Positions 1-6,199 of a stretch of 9,500 nucleotides of DNA are shown here, in pieces. Each line of letters opens with the position of its first letter. Within the stretch, counting starts at the first letter, position 1. The translations under genes were made by a program, and so were the position numbers. The stretch spans positions 1-9,500 of the forward strand of contig JAQCNG010000049.1 in NCBI GenBank assembly GCA_028275145.1, read 5' to 3'. The notes beneath the pieces were generated by a model, which saw only the letters and a program-made list of their open reading frames with translations, did no database searches and was not told the DNA's origin. The stretch is from Halovenus sp. GTDB taxonomy: Archaea > Halobacteriota > Halobacteria > Halobacteriales > Haloarculaceae.

Positions 1-632
1 TCCTTTGTCTGGACGACCATCGGGGGGACCCCGCAGACGTAGAAATCCCGCTCGGCGAACGCCTCGAACAGCGAGTCGAGGTGCTCCTGGGCAAAACCGA
101 TGCGACCGGTCCACTCCCAGTTGGGGTCCGACAGGACGAACGTCACGTCCAGATTCGGGTTGTTCGCCGCCAGTTCGTTGAGCGTCTCCCGGTGGATGAT
201 GGTCTCCTCTCGTTTCTCGCCCAGCACGACGTGTGCGTGGCCCGAACCCACGCGGAGATACTGCCGGAGCATCGCCATCATCGGGGTGAGTCCCGTGCCG
301 GAGGCCAGAAACGCGACGTCCCGGTCGGGGTCCTCCAGGGAGAGCGACCCCTCGATTGGACCGATTGTGACGGTGTCGCCCGGCCGCTTCTGGTGCATGT
401 ACGACGACGCCAGGCCGTCGTCGTAGCGTTTGATGGTCAAAGCGAGTTCGTCACTGCCCGGGAGGTTCGTGGGTGTGTACGGCCGGACGACCCGCTCGTC
501 GCCCGAGTCGAACCGGATTGTCGTGTGCTGGCCCGGTTCGTAGTCGAACTCGTGGCCCGGCACCCGCAGTCGGAACCCTCGCACGCGCGGTGTCATGTGA
601 TACGTGTCGACAACTGTTGCTTCGTGTGTCAT
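1..632 (-). CDS. FAD/NAD(P)H-dependent oxidoreductase, ferredoxin-NADP reductase type (C-terminus cut by window edge)
   Basis: The frame is open from an ATG at 632 to the left edge, giving 210 residues. It has the two-domain layout of the ferredoxin-NADP reductase/cytochrome b5 reductase superfamily. An N-terminal FAD-binding barrel carries RPYT at residues 50-53, the flavin-binding RxYS/T motif. A glycine/serine segment (residues 68-95) ends in a phosphate-contacting GP-x-EG. The NAD(P)-binding half carries GTGLTPM at 112-118 and CGVPPM at 200-205, the family's C-terminal nicotinamide-side motif. Such proteins move electrons between NAD(P)H and a one-electron carrier in the cytoplasm; the partner cannot be inferred here. 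Homologues usually end about 10-30 residues after the CGxPPM motif, so only a short tail is missing. Superfamily assignment is secure; the substrate is unknown. Confidence 0.9.
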   Translation of the reverse strand, partial: MTHEATVVDTYHMTPRVRGFRLRVPGHEFDYEPGQHTTIRFDSGDERVVRPYTPTNLPGSDELALTIKRYDDGLASSYMHQKRPGDTVTIGPIEGSLSLEDPDRDVAFLASGTGLTPMMAMLRQYLRVGSGHAHVVLGEKREETIIHRETLNELAANNPNLDVTFVLSDPNWEWTGRIGFAQEHLDSLFEAFAERDFYVCGVPPMVVQTK

Positions 633-743
633 TGTTGGTCTGTGTCGTCGCTGGTTGCTCGTCTACTGTGCCCCGTCGTGTGTCCCGTCGGTGGTTCGAG
701 CGCCGCCCGAGTAACCGGACCACTGGCGGTCAATCATCTGTCG

Positions 744-775
744 GATAAACCATCTACGGGTTGCTCGGGTATAAA
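744..775 (-). promoter_or_regulatory. Candidate minus-strand TATA boxes upstream of the oxidoreductase
   Basis: Read on the minus strand, TTTATA (775 to 770) matches the haloarchaeal TTTAWA box, and a second weaker TTTATC lies at 749-744. Either would give a leader of roughly 90-120 bases before the oxidoreductase ATG at 632. That is long for haloarchaea, so the link to that gene is uncertain. The first box is also readable on the plus strand as TATAAA, about 110 bases before the VanZ-like gene. Confidence 0.3.
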
Positions 776-849
776 CAACGCGCCGGGAGCGGGTCCCGGG
801 GTTGGCTCCGCGCACGCCCGAACCGGGGCCGACCGGAGGTCCGGGGCTC

Positions 850-862
850 CAAAGACACTTGC
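850..862 (+). promoter_or_regulatory. Degenerate TATA-like promoter of the VanZ-like gene
   Basis: CAAAGACACTTGC ends 24 bases before the ATG at 887, the spacing expected of a leaderless haloarchaeal transcript. The CACTTGC core recurs at almost the same distance (23 bases) before the next gene at 1354, which supports its being a real promoter element. Confidence 0.35.
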
Positions 863-886
863 GGCGCTGAGACCCACACCAGACTG

Positions 887-1297
887 ATGTCGAACACAGA
901 CTCGCGGGTATCCGCGCGCCGGCGGTGGGGTGCAGTTGCCGCGCTCGCAGTGGCGTTGCTGGTCGCCTCGGTCGTTCCGGTCGGCGGCGGTGTGCCCTCG
1001 GACGCCGGCGACACGGGCGTGTCGCTGTTCGACATCGCCCACGTCGTCGGCTACGCGGCACTTGCCTGGACCGTGACACGCGCACTGTGGGTGTCACACG
1101 AGAGCGAGGCGGTGGGCGCGACCAGTCACGGTGTGTTGCTCGCAGGAGCGGTCCTGCTGACCGTCGCGTACGGCGTCGGCATCGAGATGGTGCAGGGGGT
1201 GCTCGGCCCCAGGTCGTTCAGTGTCGACGATATCGCGCTCAACGCGGTCGGTGCCGGCCTCGGCGTCGCTGCCGGGGTGGTCGTTCGCAGGGTGTGA
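887..1297 (+). CDS. VanZ-like family integral membrane protein
   Basis: A 136-residue membrane protein with four predicted helices at about residues 14-32, 48-66, 82-100 and 115-133. It shows the VanZ family signature: an acidic/His pair at the start of helix 2 (F-D-I-A-H, 48-52), then E100-x-x-Q103, R109 and D114-D115-x-x-x-N119 leading into the last helix. In bacteria, VanZ confers low-level teicoplanin resistance by an unclear mechanism. Archaeal members occur without peptidoglycan, so that role does not transfer. The ATG at 887 is chosen over an in-frame TTG at 761 because it lies at the right distance from the CACTTGC promoter element, and the upstream extension is Arg/Gly-rich with no membrane character. 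The M23-like gene follows 56 bases downstream on the same strand. Confidence 0.8.
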   Translation: MSNTDSRVSARRRWGAVAALAVALLVASVVPVGGGVPSDAGDTGVSLFDIAHVVGYAALAWTVTRALWVSHESEAVGATSHGVLLAGAVLLTVAYGVGIEMVQGVLGPRSFSVDDIALNAVGAGLGVAAGVVVRRV

Positions 1298-1320
1298 GAC
1301 GCCACAGCGCGACAATCGAC

Positions 1321-1330
1321 GGGCACTTGC
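1321..1330 (+). promoter_or_regulatory. Degenerate TATA-like promoter of the M23-like gene
   Basis: GGGCACTTGC ends 23 bases before the ATG at 1354. It shares CACTTGC with the element before the VanZ-like gene. It suggests that the second gene has its own leaderless promoter rather than depending only on read-through. Confidence 0.35.
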
Positions 1331-1353
1331 CTGTCAGGGCCAACTGAACGACG

Positions 1354-2232
1354 ATGGTTGTCTCGCTGGCGTCGGAGGTGCTCTGGCAGTACCGGCGGTT
1401 CACGCTCTACAACTCGCCGTTCGCCGCCCACGACCGGGGCTGTGCGGTCGACCTCTACCCCGAGGGCGACGGCGCGCCCTCGCCTGTGGCCGGCGAGGTG
1501 CTCGACACCAGGCGGGTCAGGGCACCCCCGAAGCCGTACGCCGCCGAGTACGACTACCTTCTGCTGGTGGACATGGGGGCCCACGTGGCGCGCATCCTGC
1601 ACGTCGACCCGGCGGTCGAACCCGGAGACAGCGTCGCGGTCGGCGACCCGCTGGGTGACCTCGTCCGGGCGGGCTTCTTCGCGCCCTGGGTGCCGAACCA
1701 CATACACCTCGGTTTCCGCCCGCCGGAGGAAAACCCCTACCGCGCCTCGGGGTCGCTCCCCCTGTCCCCCGGTGTCGACCCGCGACCCCTCTCCTGGGAC
1801 GGCACCGGAACGGTGGTCGAGCGCGGCGAGACCTGGGCACGCCTGGACACACCCACACATCCCGCGCCCGGCGAGGCGTTCGTCGGTCTGGAGAGCAACG
1901 GGGCGGTGCTCGACGGCGGATTCCCACACTACGACCAGGGTGGTCTCCTCGGCCGCCCTGTCCGCGAGGGCGACAGAACCGCCGGTCAGGGGGGCGACGT
2001 GACGGCCGGCGACGGACGCGTGGTGAGTCTCGCTGGCACGCGCGTCGCAACCACGCCGGGACGGACGGTGACCTGGGACGACTGCACCGTCAGAGCAAAC
2101 GGCGACCCGGTGACGGGCATCGCCCTGTTCTGCGCGCGTGACTCGTTCGGTATCAAACTCGTCGGGGAGTCGGTAGACCTGGCTGTCGGCCAGTCGGTGA
2201 CCGTTTCGGTCGACCGGAGCGCACGGGAGTGA
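1354..2232 (+). CDS. M23 metallopeptidase-like (duplicated hybrid motif) protein
   Basis: A 292-residue protein whose first 125 residues follow the LytM/M23 barrel layout. A beta-strand ends in AVDLYP (31-36) with D33. SPVAGEVLD (43-51) follows, then the ARILHVDP strand with H83. EPGDSVAVGDPLG (89-101) is typical of the lipoyl/M23 beta-hairpin, and the paired-histidine motif H116-I-H118 closes the domain. M23 enzymes bind zinc through H-x3-D and H-x-H. Here the residue four before D33 is Gly29, and the nearest histidine is H26, so the first ligand is shifted or lost. Residues 130-292 form a beta-rich tail I do not recognise. There is no signal peptide or membrane helix, so it should be cytoplasmic. 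Hydrolase activity is unproven; a non-catalytic binding role is possible. It ends 26 bases from the converging DUF6735-like gene. Confidence 0.7.
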   Translation: MVVSLASEVLWQYRRFTLYNSPFAAHDRGCAVDLYPEGDGAPSPVAGEVLDTRRVRAPPKPYAAEYDYLLLVDMGAHVARILHVDPAVEPGDSVAVGDPLGDLVRAGFFAPWVPNHIHLGFRPPEENPYRASGSLPLSPGVDPRPLSWDGTGTVVERGETWARLDTPTHPAPGEAFVGLESNGAVLDGGFPHYDQGGLLGRPVREGDRTAGQGGDVTAGDGRVVSLAGTRVATTPGRTVTWDDCTVRANGDPVTGIALFCARDSFGIKLVGESVDLAVGQSVTVSVDRSARE

Positions 2233-2258
2233 GTCGTCACCAGAGTTTGTCGAAGCGT

Positions 2259-2756
2259 TCAGAGCCGGGTCCCGGGGGTGTGGATGCGGTCGGGCGAACA
2301 GCGGGTCCGGAGAGCCAGCGCCAGCAGGTCCCGGGCGGTATCGGAGTCGAGCAAGTCAAGCCCGATTGCCTCGTGGAACACGCTCTTGAGGAATCGCAGC
2401 GTCGCTCGCAGACACCGGCACTGCTCGTACGTGTCGACGCGCACGAGCACCCCCCGGGTGACACGCTCGCCCGGCCAGGTGAACCCGAGCCACACCGGCA
2501 GATAGACCGTCACGCCGGAGGTCGAGACGTGATACACCACCGCGATATCGAGCGCATCGACCCGCCGGGAGAGCGTGCCCGGCTGCCATCGACCTCGGTA
2601 CTGCCAGTCGGCCCCGGCGAGTGCGGCCACGGGGTCGACGGGCGTCTCGAGCACCCGCGTGAGACGATTCACACTGCCGGCCCACTGGCTGTGGTACACG
2701 TCGACCCGGTGGTCACTCCGGACCACCGCGAGCGCGCGCTCACCCACGCGACTCAC
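2259..2756 (-). CDS. DUF6735-like haloarchaeal protein of unknown function
   Basis: This frame encodes 165 residues from a GTG at 2756. The N-terminal sequence VGERALAVVRSDHRVDVYHS, followed by QWAG, resembles the start of haloarchaeal DUF6735 proteins as I remember them (M-G-H-R-A-L-V-A-Y followed by a YSHWG-like stretch). The C-terminal half carries a Trp-rich strand (residues 90-100 or so) and a Cys pair in QCRCLRATLRF. No catalytic motif, signal peptide or membrane helix is visible, so it is probably a soluble cytoplasmic protein. The start is ambiguous. A GTG at 2798 adds 14 residues and would sit leaderless below the promoter at 2821-2840; a GTG at 2747 would begin exactly at VGERAL, matching the family start best. 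Function unknown. Confidence 0.7.
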   Translation of the reverse strand: MSRVGERALAVVRSDHRVDVYHSQWAGSVNRLTRVLETPVDPVAALAGADWQYRGRWQPGTLSRRVDALDIAVVYHVSTSGVTVYLPVWLGFTWPGERVTRGVLVRVDTYEQCRCLRATLRFLKSVFHEAIGLDLLDSDTARDLLALALRTRCSPDRIHTPGTRL

Positions 2757-2820
2757 CGTCCGATTTCGCTCCAGCGCTCCGGCCGTCGGCGTGAGCACCC
2801 ATCGCGCCGAACTGGTCCCG

Positions 2821-2840
2821 GCCCGCTACAAGAGGGTTCG
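2821..2840 (-). promoter_or_regulatory. BRE/TATA-like promoter of the DUF6735-like gene
   Basis: The minus strand reads CGAACCCTCTTGTAGCGGGC from 2840 to 2821. This is the CGAA plus pyrimidine/T-rich core typical of haloarchaeal promoters. Transcription would start near 2800. The box lies between the stop of the CARDB gene (2853) and the next gene, so that gene can be expressed independently. Confidence 0.45.
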
Positions 2841-2852
2841 GTACGCCGACGG

Positions 2853-3608
2853 TCAGCGCGCGGTGTCACCGCGTCCGGTCACCAGGTCGACGAGTTTGAG
2901 CACCGCCAGAAACGGGAGCAAGGGGAGGAGAAGAATCGCCATGCCGGCGAACACGAGATAGCCGAACACACCCATGCCGCCCTTGCTCCCCATCTGTCGC
3001 AGCGGCGTGACGGTGCCGGCGACCACCGGGACGGACGTCTCGTCCTCGGTGTGTTCGCTCGCGACTCTCACGGTTGACTCCGGCGACTCCGCCGTGGTCA
3101 CCTCGTGAGTAAACTGGACTGTCTCCTCGGCCTGCCCGTCGAGTTCGAGTCTGCGTGTCTCCCGGACCGTGCCCGCGACCCGGAACTCGATGTCCTGTGT
3201 GCCAGCGAGGGTTCCCTCGTTGGTCACGTCGACGAGAGCGGTGATTGTCCCGCCCGCGGAGACGTGCTCGTCGACAGCGTCGATGTCGACCGTGAACTCG
3301 GCCGGGGCGTCCTCCACGGTGACCGACTCGATGGCGGCTTCGGTCCCGGTTGCCGCGCTCAGTTCGACGGTTCCGACGGCGTCGGCACCGGGTGTCCACT
3401 CGAAGGTCACCGTCTCCGCGGCTCCCCCGTCGAGTTCGACCGACTCGGTGTCGACCTGGTCGCCGGCGGCGGCGAGTTCGACTGTGGTCTCCCCCGGTTC
3501 CGAGCCCTCGTTTTCCACAGTGACGTCGACGGTCAGCGTCTCGCCGGCGTCGACGGCCCCCGCGACCGTCTCGATATCGACCGGATAGGCGACCTCGGAC
3601 TCTGTCAT
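2853..3608 (-). CDS. Two-domain CARDB (cell-adhesion-type beta-sandwich) protein with one C-terminal membrane helix
   Basis: A 251-residue acidic protein. Residues about 7-98 and 104-196 are two successive CARDB-like beta-sandwiches, each with the pattern 'AGETLTVDVTVENEG' or 'AGGTITALVDVTNEG', followed by an LDGG/LDGQ-A-x-ETV strand. A single hydrophobic helix spans about 212-236, with basic residues on both sides (R204, K209; K238, R246) and a short tail. CARDB domains normally lie outside the cell, but there is no signal peptide. An in-frame TAG four codons upstream of the ATG rules out a missed N-terminal extension. A promoter-like CGAACTACTTTGC at 3631-3644 fits leaderless initiation at 3608. 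Either it is a tail-anchored protein with the domains facing the cytoplasm, or the domains are exported by another route. It lies upstream of the DUF6735-like gene on the same strand. Function unknown. Confidence 0.8.
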   Translation of the reverse strand: MTESEVAYPVDIETVAGAVDAGETLTVDVTVENEGSEPGETTVELAAAGDQVDTESVELDGGAAETVTFEWTPGADAVGTVELSAATGTEAAIESVTVEDAPAEFTVDIDAVDEHVSAGGTITALVDVTNEGTLAGTQDIEFRVAGTVRETRRLELDGQAEETVQFTHEVTTAESPESTVRVASEHTEDETSVPVVAGTVTPLRQMGSKGGMGVFGYLVFAGMAILLLPLLPFLAVLKLVDLVTGRGDTAR

Positions 3609-3630
3609 CCGGTCAATCTACGGGGGGACC

Positions 3631-3644
3631 AGCAAAGTAGTTCG
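3631..3644 (-). promoter_or_regulatory. BRE/TATA-like promoter of the CARDB gene
   Basis: The minus strand reads CGAACTACTTTGCT from 3644 to 3631, centred about 29 bases before the ATG at 3608. CGAA is the usual upstream recognition element and TACTTTG a weak TATA box. The position implies a leaderless or nearly leaderless transcript. Confidence 0.45.
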
Positions 3645-3678
3645 CGGTCCGGCCCGGACAGCGCGGCCGGAAAGCCGC

Positions 3679-3690
3679 ACGCTTAAGATG
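3679..3690 (+). promoter_or_regulatory. TATA box of the KaiC-like gene; decides its start
   Basis: ACGCTTAAGATG has its TTAA core 26-29 bases before the ATG at 3712. An upstream in-frame ATG at 3688 overlaps the box itself and so cannot be the start. TTAAGATG recurs before the zinc-finger gene at 4368-4375. Confidence 0.6.
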
Positions 3691-3711
3691 CCTGCGTCCG
3701 CTTTGTCGGGC

Positions 3712-4302
3712 ATGGACCCGGAGTACGAGCTTGCAATCGAGAGTGCGCCGACATCGATTCCCGGCGGCACTGCACTGCTGTTGTTGCATCCCAGCATCGG
3801 GGAGACAGACCGTATCGACACGCAGTTTCTGAAGACCGACACCGACCGGATGCTGGTCATTTCGACGCGCACCACCGCGCGCGAGGTGGCACAGAAACTC
3901 GAACACTACGAGGTCGACGCCTCGAAGGCCACCATCCTCGATACGCTCTCGGCCGAGCGGGGGTACACACGCCGGCAGAGCGACGACGTCCGCTACATCG
4001 GCCGGCCGGAGAATCTGGACGCCATCGTCGACGAGGCAGAGCGGTTTCTGGAGGAGACAGCGGGCAAACGCCGTCTCAGCCTCGACTCGATAACCGAGAT
4101 GATCTACTACGTCGACAGAGACCAGACCCGGATGGCCGTCGAGTCGTTGCTCGCTCTGCTGGAGGACCACGACGCGGTCGGCCTGTTCCACCTCGCGGTC
4201 GGTGTGCACGACGATGCCGTCGTCGAGGAGTTCCGGTCGCTGTTCGACGGCGTCATCGAACTCGACGAGGAGGGGTCGGTCACCACGTCGATGACTGAGT
4301 GA
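3712..4302 (+). CDS. Haloarchaeal KaiC/RadA-like protein with degenerate P-loop (DUF7090-like)
   Basis: A 196-residue soluble protein arranged like a RecA/KaiC ATPase core. IPGGTALLLLHPSIGETDRI (16-35) aligns with the KaiC strand and P-loop, but GPPGTGKT is replaced by HPSIGETD (26-33), losing the lysine. QFL at 38-40 matches the helix after the P-loop. MLVISTRTTAREVAQKLEHY (47-66) matches the conserved second strand and helix. RLSLDSIT (121-128) matches the Walker B strand with D125. The C-terminal part, about residues 155-196, fits the final strands. It resembles the haloarchaeal family I know as DUF7090, close to the DUF7504/RAD55-like group. Without the Walker A lysine, ATP hydrolysis is unlikely; a regulatory or scaffold role is inference. 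The ATG at 3712 is preferred over 3688 because of the TATA box at 3679-3690. Confidence 0.75.
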   Translation: MDPEYELAIESAPTSIPGGTALLLLHPSIGETDRIDTQFLKTDTDRMLVISTRTTAREVAQKLEHYEVDASKATILDTLSAERGYTRRQSDDVRYIGRPENLDAIVDEAERFLEETAGKRRLSLDSITEMIYYVDRDQTRMAVESLLALLEDHDAVGLFHLAVGVHDDAVVEEFRSLFDGVIELDEEGSVTTSMTE

Positions 4303-4312
4303 GTCGCTCTGG

Positions 4313-4328
4313 GCGTTGTTTTCTGTCC
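4313..4328 (+). terminator. Possible oligo-T terminator after the KaiC-like gene
   Basis: GCGTTGTTTTCTGTCC lies 11 bases after the stop codon. T-rich tracts without a hairpin act as archaeal terminators, and T runs are rare in this GC-rich window. The evidence is only compositional. Confidence 0.3.
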
Positions 4329-4363
4329 TCGCCAGAAACACGGGGATATGGCCCGAATCACAA

Positions 4364-4375
4364 ACAGTTAAGATG
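4364..4375 (+). promoter_or_regulatory. TATA box of the small zinc-finger gene
   Basis: ACAGTTAAGATG centres about 29 bases before the ATG at 4399, the normal position for a leaderless haloarchaeal transcript. This supports the small ORF as a real gene. Confidence 0.55.
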
Positions 4376-4398
4376 TATCGGACGAATTGTTCGCCTGT

Positions 4399-4557
4399 AT
4401 GCCGGAATGTCAGAACTGCGGTGCATTCGTCACGTCGGATTATGCCCGTGTTTTCACACCTAATGGAGTGGACGCACCGAGGGTCTGTCCACAGTGCGAA
4501 GATAAGATCCGTGACGGGGCCGATGTCAGACAGGCACGGTCGACTCGCAGGGGATAG
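4399..4557 (+). CDS. Small double-CxxC zinc-finger protein (DUF7563 type)
   Basis: A 52-residue protein beginning MPECQNCGAFV and ending QARSTRRG. Cysteine pairs C4-x2-C7 and C30-x2-C33 form one four-cysteine zinc-ribbon-like site. A conserved middle runs through RVFTPNGVDAPRVCPQC, and the tail is DGADVRQARSTRRG. I recognise this as the haloarchaeal DUF7563 type, a tiny conserved protein of unknown function. Nucleic-acid or protein contact is plausible, given the basic C-terminus. It has its own TATA box and ends only 5 bases before the converging glmM stop. Its codon use is unlike its neighbours: by my count 29 of 52 third positions are G or C (about 56%), against a strong G/C preference around it. 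It may be recently acquired, or constrained by RNA structure or expression. Confidence 0.85.
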   Translation: MPECQNCGAFVTSDYARVFTPNGVDAPRVCPQCEDKIRDGADVRQARSTRRG

Positions 4558-4562
4558 CTCGC

Positions 4563-5867
4563 TCAGCACTCCGTTCCGGAAACGAGGGTGCGTGCCTCCT
4601 CGAAGACCGCACCGAGGCGGTCGGACCCACGCGCCTCCGCGGTGACACGGACCACAGGTTCGGTGCCGCTCGCACGCACCAGAAACCAGGCGTCCCCGCG
4701 GTCGACCCGGACGCCATCGAGTGTCGATACCTCGTCGTAGCACCCGGCACGCTCGCGGACCGTCGCCATCGTGTCCTGCCTGTCGGCAACCTCGATAGCG
4801 GTGCGTCGGATCGGGTAGGTGTCGACTGCGGCCGCACGCTCGGCCAGCGGACGCTCGGCCGCCAGCGCCGCCAGTCTGCACGCCGCCAGCGGCCCGTCGG
4901 GACAGAGCGTCTCGCCGGGCCATATCCAGGCACCGCTGGGTTCACCGCCGAACGTCACCCCCGGTTCGCTCGCCGCCGCCGCCACGTACACGTCGCCGAC
5001 GGGGGTCCGGACCGTCTCGATGCCCGCCGCGGCGAGGTGGTCCGCGACCGCCAGACTCGTGTCGACAGGCACCGCCACCCGTTCGCCCTCGCTCGCGGCC
5101 GCACGCCCGAACAGCGCGAGCAACACGTCGCCGGAGAGAAACTCCCCGGTCTCGTCGACAGCGCGGGTCCGGTCGGCGTCACCGTCGTGAGCGATGCCCA
5201 GGTCCGCGTCCGTTGTCGCCACCAGTGACGCGAGCGACTCGCAGTGTTCGGGGGTCGGTTCGCTGGGCCGGCCGGGAAAGGAGCCATCGGGTTGTGCGTT
5301 CAGGGTCTCGACCGAACAGCCGAGGCCGTCGAGTGCGTCCGCCGTGACCCTTCCGACACCGTTCCCGATATCAACGACGACCGACAGTTCGCGGTCGAGC
5401 GTGACCGCATCGGCGAGTTGCGCACGGTGGCGGTCGGTGGGGTCGGCGGTGGTGCGCGTGCCGAAGTCGTCCCACGCGGCGAGATTTGTCTCGCCGGTTT
5501 CGATGCGGCGCGTGGTCTGTTCGCGCAGGTCGCCGTCGAACGCCTGTCCGGTTGGTTGCCAGAGTTTGATGCCGTTGTCCGCCGGGGGGTTGTGCGAGGC
5601 CGTGACCGCGACGCCGGCATCCGCGCTCTCCCACGCGACGGCGCGGGCGATTGTCGGTGTCGCCGCGAGTCCGATATCGACCACCTCAGTGCCGGACTCG
5701 CAGAGGCCCGCGGCCAGCGCGTCCACCAGCGCGGGACCGCTCTCCCGGGCGTCCCGCCCGACGACGACCCGGTCACTGTCGACGCCGAGTGCGCGCCCCA
5801 CCCCGAGTGCGAGCTCCGCCGTGACCTCCTCACCGACTCGCCCGCGTATCCCGCTGGTTCCGAACAT
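4563..5867 (-). CDS. glmM: Phosphoglucosamine mutase-type phosphohexomutase
   Basis: A 434-residue protein of the alpha-D-phosphohexomutase superfamily, with all four domains. It starts MFGTSGIRG, the family N-terminus. The phosphoserine loop is TASHNPP with S91; the Mg-binding loop is DGDADR (228-233); the sugar-binding loop is GGEPSGA (307-313); the phosphate-binding loop is RASGTEP (398-404). The family interconverts hexose-6- and hexose-1-phosphates; GlmM makes glucosamine-1-phosphate, the precursor of UDP-GlcNAc. Its length and motifs fit haloarchaeal proteins annotated GlmM, but phosphomannomutase/phosphoglucomutase activity cannot be excluded. The start is ATG 5867. The frame stays open upstream to 6044, but that extension is Arg-rich and lies before the conserved MFGTSG start. 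A sugar nucleotidyltransferase is upstream on the same strand, across a 459-base non-coding spacer. Confidence 0.9.
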   Translation of the reverse strand: MFGTSGIRGRVGEEVTAELALGVGRALGVDSDRVVVGRDARESGPALVDALAAGLCESGTEVVDIGLAATPTIARAVAWESADAGVAVTASHNPPADNGIKLWQPTGQAFDGDLREQTTRRIETGETNLAAWDDFGTRTTADPTDRHRAQLADAVTLDRELSVVVDIGNGVGRVTADALDGLGCSVETLNAQPDGSFPGRPSEPTPEHCESLASLVATTDADLGIAHDGDADRTRAVDETGEFLSGDVLLALFGRAAASEGERVAVPVDTSLAVADHLAAAGIETVRTPVGDVYVAAAASEPGVTFGGEPSGAWIWPGETLCPDGPLAACRLAALAAERPLAERAAAVDTYPIRRTAIEVADRQDTMATVRERAGCYDEVSTLDGVRVDRGDAWFLVRASGTEPVVRVTAEARGSDRLGAVFEEARTLVSGTEC

Positions 5868-6093
5868 ATCTCCGGCAGGACTGCCGTGGTCTTTGCCCTG
5901 TCGGTCCAGACTGCCCCGCACCTGTGGCTGTCGGGGAGACAGAGCGGTTCGACACCGGTGTCCGGGAGCGTCCCGCCGGTAACCGCGAAGCAGTTGCTGG
6001 ATGGGTTCGGGAGTGTCGCCCGGAACACTAACGACCGGCATCATCCCCGGGCGTCGTGCCGTGTCAACCGGCTAACCCTCGTGCCGGGCGGGG

Positions 6094-6109
6094 GACGCCG
6101 GCAGGCGTC
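6094..6109. repeat. Repeated 16-base hairpin, copy 1
   Basis: GACGCCGGCAGGCGTC, a 6-bp stem with GGCA loop, is identical to the sequence at 6200-6215. In this copy the stem is extended to 9 bp by flanking GGG/CCC. Confidence 0.75.
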
Positions 6110-6199
6110 CCCAGTTGCGCGAACGGACCGGTGTCCGTGAGCGCGGGTGGCGCGTGAGCGCCACCAACCGTCGAGACGGCGCAAGCCGTCGAGTCGGGC

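Noticed and set aside
761..886. TTG-started extension of the VanZ-like protein
   Set aside because: It adds 42 Arg/Gly-rich residues without membrane character and would run through the promoter-like element at 850-862.
2229..3077. 282-codon plus-strand frame opposite the DUF6735-like and CARDB genes
   Set aside because: Low-complexity Arg/His/Gln-rich shadow of two recognisable minus-strand proteins.
3613..4923. Long minus-strand open frame running through the KaiC-like and zinc-finger genes
   Set aside because: It is antisense to two supported genes and overlaps glmM; its translation is Arg/Cys-rich with no haloarchaeal acidity, as expected for a shadow frame in GC-rich DNA.
5940..5965. 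tRNA-like T-arm (GGTTCGACACC) in the glmM upstream spacer
   Set aside because: No acceptor stem, D-arm or anticodon arm can be placed around it on either strand.
5868..6044. 59-residue N-terminal extension of the phosphohexomutase starting at ATG 6044
   Set aside because: The extension is Arg/Gln/His-rich and precedes MFGTSGIRG, the normal start of this family.
5244..6140. 298-codon plus-strand frame opposite glmM
   Set aside because: Antisense of a protein with all four phosphohexomutase motifs; no recognisable domain of its own.
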